The translations under genes and the position numbers were made by a program. The notes under the pieces are model-generated. The model did not search any database and was not told the DNA's origin. It saw only the letters and a program-made list of their open reading frames with translations. 5,365 nucleotides of DNA. Origin: Polynucleobacter meluiroseus (GTDB lineage Bacteria > Verrucomicrobiota > Verrucomicrobiia > Opitutales > UBA953). Shown piece by piece: positions 1 to 5,365 of this stretch; within the stretch, counting starts at the first letter, position 1; each line of letters starts with the position of its first letter. Where the stretch lies: NCBI GenBank assembly GCA_943323725.2, contig CALPIW020000130.1:1-5365 (forward strand), in the 5' to 3' direction.

Positions 1-2565
1 GCCGACCGGTTCCCAGACGCCGTCCGGCTGGTAGGGGCGCACGCCCTTGCCGCCCATGCGGGGGCTGAGCAGGCCGGAGACGAACAGCGCCTGGTCGCGG
101 ATGACCTCGGCGTCGAGGCGATGGCGCGGGCCGCGGGCGAGCAGACGGTTCTCGGGATCCTTGGTCAGGAGTTCCGGCGAGGCCGCGGCGGAGCGACGGT
201 AGGCGGCGCTGGAGACGAGCAGGCGCACGAGACGCTTGATGTCCCAGCCGGACTCGCGGAATTCCACCGCCAACCAGTCCAGCAGCTCGGGGTGGCTGGG
301 CGAATCGCCCTGCGAGCCGAAGTCACCGCTGGTCTTGACCAAGCCGTAGCCGAAGAACTGCTGCCAGTATCGATTGACCGTCACGCGGGTCGTCAGCGGA
401 TTGGCGGGGGAGAGGAGCCAGGCGGCGAGGTCGCGGCGATCATAGGTGTCCTTCTTGGGCAGCGGATGGAAGGCCGCGGGAACGCCGCGGGAGACCGCTT
501 CGCCGGGCTTGTCGTATTGGCCGCGGACCATCACATGCGCCTGACGCGGTTGCGGCAGGTCGGCCATGACCAACGTGGCGGGAATCTGGTCGGTCAGGGC
601 CTTCTTTCGGGATTCCTCCGCGAGCTTCTCGGCGCGCATGCCGTCTAGCTTCTCCCGGCCGCCTTGGAATTCGTTCTCCATCCACCAATCGAACAGACGC
701 TTGCGCTCGGCGTCGGTCCATTGGGCGGCCTTCTTGCCACGCACGAGGTTCTGGAGGTCGCCGGGCAGTTCGGCCACGCGGGAGCCTTGTTTCTTCTCCG
801 ACCAGACCTTGAAGGACCACTGGATATCCTTGGCCTCTTCAATGCGGTGGCTCACGGCCAGACGATCCCAATAGACCGTGCCGTCGAACTGCGTGAAGGC
901 GAAGCCATCGACCTTCATGCCCGGCTTCAGGCCGAGCTTGGCGATGTCGACCTTGAGCTGCGTCCATTTGCCAGCCTCAGGTAGCTTGCCCATGTTCACT
1001 TTCTCGGACGTACGCACCTTGCCGAAGGGGATGGCGCCTTCCTCGCCCCAGAAGGCGCGGTGATTCCAGCCGCCGACGTGGAACTGGAGCATGATCGACT
1101 TGGGCAGGTTCGTCGGGTCGAGGTAGGTCCAGACGGTGATGACGCCGTTGGGCGGGATGACGAAGGCCGCCCCGTTGGCGAAGAAGTCCTGGGCGACGCC
1201 CTTGGCCGTGCGCTTCAAGGCCCGCTTGCCGCTATGCACCGGGCCTTGGCTGGCTTCGACGAAGGTCGTCGGTTCGCCGGAGGATTCGACCTTGGCCTTC
1301 GCCGGGAATGCGTCCTCGAACCAGACGGTCTCGCCCGTGCGCACGGGCGGCGGCGGGGTGAGCGTCGCCGGGTCGACGTACTTGAAGGAAGCAATCGCCT
1401 CGCGGATGGCCTGTTGCTTCGCCGCGATGAGGCGGTCGAACTCGGCCATGCTCTTCTCCTGCTCGGGCGTAGAAAGCTGGAGGACCGGCGGGGTGAGCAG
1501 GATGTTGCCGTCGAAGCCCGGGTCGGCCGCGCTGTAGAAGAACGAGTAAAGCGAGTAGAACTCCTTGGTCGTGACCGGGTCGAACTTATGGTCATGGCAG
1601 ACCGCGCAGCCGGCGGTCAGTCCCATCCATACGCCCATGGTGGTGTCGGTGCGATCGACGGCGTAGCGGAAGAGGAGTTCGTCGTTGATCGAGCCGCCTT
1701 CGCTGGTGGTGACGTTGCAGCGATTGAAGCCGCTGGCGACCCGCTGCTCGCGGGTGGCGTTGGGCTGGAGGTCGCCCGCGAGCTGCCAGGTGGTGAAGAC
1801 GTCGAAGGGCAGGTTATCGTTGAAGGCCTTCACGACCCAGTCGCGGTAGGGCCACATGCTGCGCTCGTTGTCGAGGTGCAGGCCGTGCGTGTCGGCATAG
1901 CGGGCGGCGTCAAGCCAGCCGCGGGCCATGTGTTCGCCATAGCGCGAAGAAGCCAGAAGGCGTTCGACGACCTGGTCGTAGGCCTGCGGAGAAGGGTCGG
2001 CGAGGAAGGCGTCGACCTCGGCCGGCGTCGGCGGCAGGCCGGTCAGGTCGAGCGTCACGCGGCGGAGCAGGCGGGCCTTGTCGGCTTCGGGGGCGGGCGG
2101 CAGGCCTTGGGCGGAAAGTTCGGCGTGCAGGAACGCGTCGATCGGCGAGGTGCCGGCCGCGGCGGCGGGCACGGCTGGACGCACCGGGGGCTCGAAACTC
2201 CAGTGCTTACGGTAGGGCGCGCCTTCGGCGATCCAGCGGCGCAGGGTATCGATCTGGGCCTGCGTGAGCTTCTTGTGCGATTCCGGCGGCGGCATCACTT
2301 CCTCGGGGTCTTTCGTGAGGAGGCGCTTGATCAGTTCGCTGCCATCGGGGTCGCCCGGCTTGATCGCCTGCACGCCGTCGTTGATCGCGGTGGCGCCTTC
2401 CGAGGTGTCGAGGCGGAGGTCGGCCTTGCGCTTCTTGGCGTCGAAGCCGTGGCAGGCGAAACAGTTGTCGGACAGGATCGGGCGGATGTCCCGGTTGAAG
2501 TCGAGCTTCGGGGCGGCCTCGGCGGCGAGGGCGGCGAAGGTCAGGAGCAGCAGGGTCGGGCGCAT
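1..2565 (-). CDS. PSCyt1-DUF1549-DUF1553 (planctomycete cytochrome) domain protein, 3' partial
   Basis: The frame is open for 855 codons from the ATG at 2563-2565 to the left edge, so the C-terminus is missing. A signal peptide is visible (MRPTLLLLTFAALAAEA, cleavage near residue 18), so the protein is probably exported. Residues about 20-100 match the planctomycete cytochrome C domain PSCyt1: heme motif CFACH at 35-39, then EVMPPPE near 89-95, whose Met could be an axial ligand. An HWSFEPP linker (121-127) leads into DUF1549/PSCyt2 (about 140-345), which holds a second heme-type motif, CAVCH, at 320-324. A helical stretch (about 367-395) and an inserted beta-sandwich-like region (about 412-575) follow. 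DUF1553/PSD1 starts near residue 680 and runs off the window; family members normally continue another 100-200 residues. The biochemical role of this family is unestablished; c-type heme binding is inferred from the motifs. The start is supported by the signal peptide and by its position 3 bases after the previous stop. Family assignment is firm; function is not. Confidence 0.95.
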   Translation of the reverse strand, partial: MRPTLLLLTFAALAAEAAPKLDFNRDIRPILSDNCFACHGFDAKKRKADLRLDTSEGATAINDGVQAIKPGDPDGSELIKRLLTKDPEEVMPPPESHKKLTQAQIDTLRRWIAEGAPYRKHWSFEPPVRPAVPAAAAGTSPIDAFLHAELSAQGLPPAPEADKARLLRRVTLDLTGLPPTPAEVDAFLADPSPQAYDQVVERLLASSRYGEHMARGWLDAARYADTHGLHLDNERSMWPYRDWVVKAFNDNLPFDVFTTWQLAGDLQPNATREQRVASGFNRCNVTTSEGGSINDELLFRYAVDRTDTTMGVWMGLTAGCAVCHDHKFDPVTTKEFYSLYSFFYSAADPGFDGNILLTPPVLQLSTPEQEKSMAEFDRLIAAKQQAIREAIASFKYVDPATLTPPPPVRTGETVWFEDAFPAKAKVESSGEPTTFVEASQGPVHSGKRALKRTAKGVAQDFFANGAAFVIPPNGVITVWTYLDPTNLPKSIMLQFHVGGWNHRAFWGEEGAIPFGKVRTSEKVNMGKLPEAGKWTQLKVDIAKLGLKPGMKVDGFAFTQFDGTVYWDRLAVSHRIEEAKDIQWSFKVWSEKKQGSRVAELPGDLQNLVRGKKAAQWTDAERKRLFDWWMENEFQGGREKLDGMRAEKLAEESRKKALTDQIPATLVMADLPQPRQAHVMVRGQYDKPGEAVSRGVPAAFHPLPKKDTYDRRDLAAWLLSPANPLTTRVTVNRYWQQFFGYGLVKTSGDFGSQGDSPSHPELLDWLAVEFRESGWDIKRLVRLLVSSAAYRRSAAASPELLTKDPENRLLARGPRHRLDAEVIRDQALFVSGLLSPRMGGKGVRPYQPDGVWEPVG

Positions 2566-2571
2566 GGTCTA
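2563..2571 (-). other. Stop-start junction TAGACCATG
   Basis: The esterase stop codon TAG (2569-2571) and the ATG of the cytochrome-domain gene (2563-2565) are separated by only ACC. The 20 bases before this ATG contain no recognisable Shine-Dalgarno sequence. Such spacing usually means the two genes share a transcript and that the downstream start depends on ribosomes terminating just upstream. The coordinates are seen directly; the coupling is inferred. Confidence 0.6.
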
Positions 2572-3456
2572 CTTGGCGGATTCGAAGGAAAGGAGGGCTT
2601 CGGCGTAGCGACGCCCGATCTCGAGCGTACCGGCCGCGGTGAAGTGCGTGTGCGAAGGCGGGAGGGTCTCGGCGCCGGCGGTGTCGACATAGCGGGCGCG
2701 GGGCAGGGCGGCGGCGACTGCCTGCTGGGCGGCGATGACCTTGGGCATGAAGGCGTTCTTGCCATTGCCGAAGCGGGTGTTGACGCCGAGGAGCAGGATC
2801 AGGTCCGGCGCGTCGAGTTCGGTGCGGAGGCTTTTCAGCATCGCCGAGAGATTGGCCACGTAGGCCGGGGCGTCCTTGGCGTTGGCATCGCTCTCGCCTT
2901 GCACCCAGACGAAGCCACGCGGGCGCAGGGTGACGTCCTTCGCTTTCGCGGAAGCGATCGCAGCCTTGGCCTCGTCGATCATCGCGCGATAGCAGGCGTC
3001 GGCCTGACCGGGCAGTCCGACGTTCCAATCGGCGGCGACGGACGTACCGCTGAAGGCCGTCTTGATGACCGCGAGCGGTCGGGACTCTTTCGTCGCCAGC
3101 GTGCGCACCATCCCGATCTCGGGTCCGAACCCGCCCTTGGTCTTCAGGTTGAAGTTGCCGTATTGGCGGGCGACCTTTTTGCCGTCGACGGCGGGCTTGG
3201 CGGGAGTGCGCGGTTGGAATTGCAGGGTCGTCCACTGCCGGGCGCTCGTGCCGTCGAACTCATCGGGAGGCGGATCGCCCACGCGCCACCAGAACATCGT
3301 GGCGGCGTCCTTCGGGTCAGCCGGCAGTTCTTCCGCATAGGCGTCGTAACCGACCGCGTTGGACTGCCCGGCGACCAAAATCAGGTCGCGGGTTTCGGTG
3401 GCGAATACCAGGCCGTGCAGGAGCAGGGCCAGGCCTAGGGGGAGGCGGCGGAACAT
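2569..3456 (-). CDS. Secreted SGNH/SASA-type carbohydrate (sialate O-acetylesterase-like) esterase
   Basis: This 295-residue protein has an N-terminal signal peptide (MFRRLPLGLALLLHGLVFA, probable cleavage after residue 19), so it acts in the periplasm or outside the cell. The rest fits the SASA domain used by carbohydrate acetylesterases (CE6/sialate O-acetylesterase-like). The nucleophile block GQSN carries Ser32, FGPEIG lies at 110-115, the third block WVQGESDA lies at 184-191, and the C-terminal catalytic His is probably His271 in SHTHF, followed by a TAAGTLEIGRRYA helix. The expected reaction is hydrolysis of acyl (often acetyl) esters on sugars; the natural substrate cannot be deduced. 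One oddity is that the Asp usually found three residues before the catalytic His (DxxH) is Ser268 here, so another acidic residue may complete the triad. The ATG at 3454-3456 is preceded by an AAAGG ribosome site and begins directly at the signal peptide. The gene lies 61 bases after the alpha/beta hydrolase gene and 3 bases before the cytochrome-domain gene. Confidence 0.88.
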   Translation of the reverse strand: MFRRLPLGLALLLHGLVFATETRDLILVAGQSNAVGYDAYAEELPADPKDAATMFWWRVGDPPPDEFDGTSARQWTTLQFQPRTPAKPAVDGKKVARQYGNFNLKTKGGFGPEIGMVRTLATKESRPLAVIKTAFSGTSVAADWNVGLPGQADACYRAMIDEAKAAIASAKAKDVTLRPRGFVWVQGESDANAKDAPAYVANLSAMLKSLRTELDAPDLILLLGVNTRFGNGKNAFMPKVIAAQQAVAAALPRARYVDTAGAETLPPSHTHFTAAGTLEIGRRYAEALLSFESAK

Positions 3457-3457
3457 G

Positions 3458-3476
3458 GGGTACCTTTGGGTAACCC
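3458..3476 (-). promoter_or_regulatory. Ribosome binding site inside a small hairpin before the SASA esterase
   Basis: On the minus strand, AAAGG at 3467-3463 lies 6 bases before the ATG at 3456 and is the best Shine-Dalgarno candidate in the window. The surrounding bases can fold into a hairpin: GGGT (3476-3473) pairs with ACCC (3461-3458), one T (3472) bulges, ACC (3471-3469) pairs with GGT (3464-3462), and CAAA (3468-3465) forms the loop. The stem therefore covers part of the ribosome site and ends one base before the start codon. This could damp initiation on the esterase, but regulation is inferred from base pairing only. Confidence 0.4.
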
Positions 3477-3517
3477 GCCTGCCCCCGGAGTTCCACCTTT
3501 TCCTCCCGCCTAGGCCT

Positions 3518-4279
3518 TCATTTACCCTCTTTTAGGAGGAACTCGACCAGCTCCGGGCAGGCGAAGAAAGACGGTCCGACCTTGTGGCCTTCGCCGGGGA
3601 CGATCTTGACCGTGAATTTGCCCCCGAGGGCCTCGTAACGCGCCTTAAGCAGCAGGGTGTTATCCTGGTGCGGGACGACCACGTCGTTGTCGCCATGGAC
3701 GGCGAACATCGGGACCTTCGCGGCCGCGAGGCCGGCGAGGTTGTCAGGCGGATTAAACTCCTTGAGGCGGGTCGTGAGTTCGGCTTCGGTCAGGCCGAAG
3801 TCAGCGAGCGTCTGGGCCTTCGAGTTCTTGAGGGGCCAGCTGGCGAGGTTGCAGACCGGGTAGATGCCGATCCAGGCCTTCACCTTATCCGGATTCCGGA
3901 ACGCCCAGGTGAGCGTCATCATGCCGCCGCGGCTCTGGCCGAGCAGGATCGGCTTGGACGAATAGCCGCGCTTGACCATCTCGTCGTAAAACTTGGTGAA
4001 CTGCGCCGCGCTTTTCGGGGCGCCGCGGACTTCGCCGAGGTCGTAGCCGGCGATGGCGATGCCGGCCTGCTGGCAGGCGTCGGCGTAGAGCTTATGCTGG
4101 ACGATCGAGACGCCGCCCTTGAGCGCGGGCGCATACCATAGCCAGGGTTTCCCTTCCGCCGGCTTGGACGCCGGGTGGATCACGGCCTTATGCCCGTCGA
4201 CCTCGAAGGTCTCCGCCGCGAACAGCGAGGGGGCGAGGAGATGGAGGACTAACAGCGCAGCGAGACGACGGAGGGGCAT
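3518..4279 (-). CDS. Secreted alpha/beta hydrolase (esterase / prolyl oligopeptidase-like fold)
   Basis: This 253-residue protein starts with a signal peptide (MPLRRLAALLVLHLLAPSLFA, cleavage near residue 21-22), which indicates export. The mature part is a compact alpha/beta hydrolase. The nucleophile elbow GQSRGG places Ser116 as catalytic. VHGDNDVVVP (194-203) supplies the acid, most likely Asp199. GEGHKVG (229-235) supplies His232. All three triad positions are present in the usual order and spacing, so the enzyme is probably active. The family includes dienelactone-hydrolase-like and acetylxylan-esterase-like enzymes; the leaving group and substrate cannot be told from sequence. Cys143 and Cys241 in the mature protein could form a disulfide, which is conjecture. 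The gene begins 18 bases after the sialidase-like stop without a clear Shine-Dalgarno sequence, which suggests co-transcription and translational coupling. With the SASA protein next to it, the locus carries two unrelated esterase folds, as might suit a substrate bearing more than one ester group. Confidence 0.88.
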   Translation of the reverse strand: MPLRRLAALLVLHLLAPSLFAAETFEVDGHKAVIHPASKPAEGKPWLWYAPALKGGVSIVQHKLYADACQQAGIAIAGYDLGEVRGAPKSAAQFTKFYDEMVKRGYSSKPILLGQSRGGMMTLTWAFRNPDKVKAWIGIYPVCNLASWPLKNSKAQTLADFGLTEAELTTRLKEFNPPDNLAGLAAAKVPMFAVHGDNDVVVPHQDNTLLLKARYEALGGKFTVKIVPGEGHKVGPSFFACPELVEFLLKEGK

Positions 4280-4297
4280 GCGCTTGGATATGATGAT

Positions 4298-5365
4298 TTA
4301 CTCCAGCTTTCCGAACATAATCCGGTCCGTGCTGCCGCCTTTACCCTGCGTCACGGTGAACCAGATCGAGCCTTCGTGCTGGCGGAAGGTGGGGTATTGG
4401 AAGCATTCGATAGCTTCGAACCGATACTTGCGCTCCCAGGTCTTGCCGTCGCGGGAGACGTCCAGGTTGAAGTTATACCTGCCGGCCCCGTGTCCGTCCA
4501 CGATCTTGGAGGCTTCCTGCCAGCCTAGGTAGTAGATGCCGTTGAACTTATCGAAGGTCGGCTTGGAGTTGCTGCCTTTGCTGACGAAGGGACGTTCCTC
4601 GCCGCGGGTCCAGGTCTTGCCGTCGGCGCTGGTGACGAACCGGTAATTGCGATTGCCGCTCTCGCTCCGACAGATCGCCATCCAAGTCCCGTCCGGCAGC
4701 CGGTTGGCGGAGGACTCGGTGAGGCGGACTTCGGCGGGTTCATTGTAATGCCCGATAATCTCGATCGTGTCGCGGGCCTCGTTGAGGGTGGCTAAGGCGT
4801 TCTGCGCGCCGGGGAAGTTATTGATCGCGAGGATGGTGCGTCCGTCGATCTGCTTGAAGGCGTCCAGCAGGTAGAGGCCGAAGGCCTTGGCCGGCTCCTT
4901 GAACCCTTGCTTCGCGGCATCCGCATGGAAGTAGCGGGGCTCCATATCGAAGACCCCGTCGGCGGTCCTCAGTTTCACTCTGTGGATGTCGGGAGAGAAA
5001 GCCTGCGCGCGAAGATCGAAATCCCGATACCAGGTCTGCGACTGGCGACGGCCGCTCTGGTCTTCGCAGGCGAAGTAGCAACGCAGGGTATGCTCGTCGA
5101 GGCGGATGACGCGGGGTACGAAGCAGGCGCCGGAGGGAATCCTCGCGTTGGCGAAGGCTTCGGCGGACTTGGCCATCGGGACGACCCGCTCGACCGTCAT
5201 CGACCTCAAGTTGACGACCGTCAGGACGCAGTACTGCGCGTTGCCGGCCCCATGGCCGGGTTTGATGTCGTTGTCGTGTTCGACCACGTAGGCGCGATCT
5301 TCGACGAGCGCGAGGTCGGCATCGTGCGCGCCTTTGACCTGGGCGGCGCTGACCTTGATCATCCC
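4298..5365 (-). CDS. Sialidase/BNR-type beta-propeller protein, probably 5' partial
   Basis: The frame runs from the TAA at 4298-4300 to the right edge. Counting from the first visible ATG (5360-5362) gives 354 residues; the codon before it (GGG) is still in frame. The sequence after that Met has no signal peptide and enters conserved-looking propeller sequence almost at once (GAHDADLALV at 11-20), so I think the true start lies outside the window. Two Asp-box motifs, SADGKTW (245-251) and SRDGKTW (303-309), mark adjacent beta-propeller blades as in sialidases and related BNR-repeat proteins. Repeating strand patterns with aromatic residues (YYLGWQE near 277-283, IWFTVTQG near 333-340) fit the same fold. 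I cannot assign the arginine triad or the Tyr/Glu pair of true GH33 sialidases, so activity could be sialidase, another glycoside hydrolase, or sugar binding only. It is the first visible gene of the cluster, 18 bases before the alpha/beta hydrolase; any promoter lies beyond the edge. Confidence 0.8.
   Translation of the reverse strand, partial: GMIKVSAAQVKGAHDADLALVEDRAYVVEHDNDIKPGHGAGNAQYCVLTVVNLRSMTVERVVPMAKSAEAFANARIPSGACFVPRVIRLDEHTLRCYFACEDQSGRRQSQTWYRDFDLRAQAFSPDIHRVKLRTADGVFDMEPRYFHADAAKQGFKEPAKAFGLYLLDAFKQIDGRTILAINNFPGAQNALATLNEARDTIEIIGHYNEPAEVRLTESSANRLPDGTWMAICRSESGNRNYRFVTSADGKTWTRGEERPFVSKGSNSKPTFDKFNGIYYLGWQEASKIVDGHGAGRYNFNLDVSRDGKTWERKYRFEAIECFQYPTFRQHEGSIWFTVTQGKGGSTDRIMFGKLE

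Noticed and set aside
121..984. Several plus-strand open frames of 100-175 codons
   Set aside because: They are antisense shadows of the DUF1553 end of the cytochrome gene, broken exactly where that gene uses CTA leucine codons, and have no recognisable domain or ribosome site.
2207..3235. A 342-codon minus-strand frame overlapping two genes
   Set aside because: It is an out-of-frame reading of the esterase end and cytochrome start, extremely rich in Arg, Pro and Gly, typical of a shifted frame in GC-rich DNA.
1060..3438. A 792-codon open frame on the plus strand antisense to two genes
   Set aside because: It lies in exact codon register opposite the cytochrome and SASA genes, so it stays open simply because these GC-rich genes avoid TTA, CTA and TCA codons. 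It ends where the SASA signal peptide uses a CTA leucine codon. Its translation is Arg/Gly/Val-rich with no domain, while the minus-strand frames carry clear motifs.
3457..3517. Rho-independent terminator or promoter between the hydrolase and SASA genes
   Set aside because: The inverted repeats there are not followed by a T-run on the minus strand, and no convincing -35/-10 pair is visible; the spacer is too weakly structured to call either.
5135..5143. RIP tripeptide (residues 74-76) as the FRIP motif of true sialidases
   Set aside because: It is only three residues, lacks the leading Phe, and I could not tie it to the other catalytic residues, so it may be coincidence.
1..5365. Defence system, mobile element, CRISPR array or novel RNA
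   Set aside because: No transposase, nuclease, phage, repeat-spacer pattern or long non-coding space is present. Everything is explained by four linked catabolic-type genes.

Overview
The window is GC-rich bacterial DNA in which every credible gene lies on the minus strand. It holds four closely spaced genes, read from the right edge to the left edge. The clearest lineage signal is the leftmost gene, a multidomain protein of the PSCyt1-DUF1549-DUF1553 ("planctomycete cytochrome") type. These proteins are massively expanded in Planctomycetota and Verrucomicrobiota and rare elsewhere. Together with the secreted glycan-esterase and sialidase-like genes, this suggests a planctomycete or, more likely in my judgement, a verrucomicrobial heterotroph that degrades polysaccharides. 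I cannot place it more precisely from sequence alone.

Layout in the direction of transcription: (1) 5365-4298, a sialidase/BNR-type beta-propeller protein, cut by the right edge before its probable true start. (2) 4279-3518, a secreted alpha/beta hydrolase with a complete Ser-Asp-His triad, 18 bases after gene 1. (3) A 61-base spacer (3517-3457) with a ribosome binding site that sits inside a small hairpin. (4) 3456-2569, a secreted SGNH/SASA-type carbohydrate esterase. (5) 2565-1, the PSCyt1-DUF1549-DUF1553 protein, starting 3 bases after the previous stop and cut by the left edge before its C-terminus. There is no gene-free stretch over 300 bases, and I see no RNA gene, insertion sequence, CRISPR array, attachment site or convincing terminator.

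The tight spacing and common strand suggest one transcript. Three of the four products carry or probably carry export signals; the N-terminus of gene 1 is not in the window. A reasonable inference is a small exported or envelope module for processing decorated glycans: a propeller that may act on or bind sugar, two esterases that could remove acyl groups, and a large heme-binding protein of unknown function. The substrate cannot be read from the sequence. This is an ordinary-looking catabolic neighbourhood for these phyla. I did not find strong evidence of an undescribed system. The points most worth checking are the cytochrome-esterase pairing, the beta-sandwich insert in the cytochrome protein and the hairpin over the esterase start.
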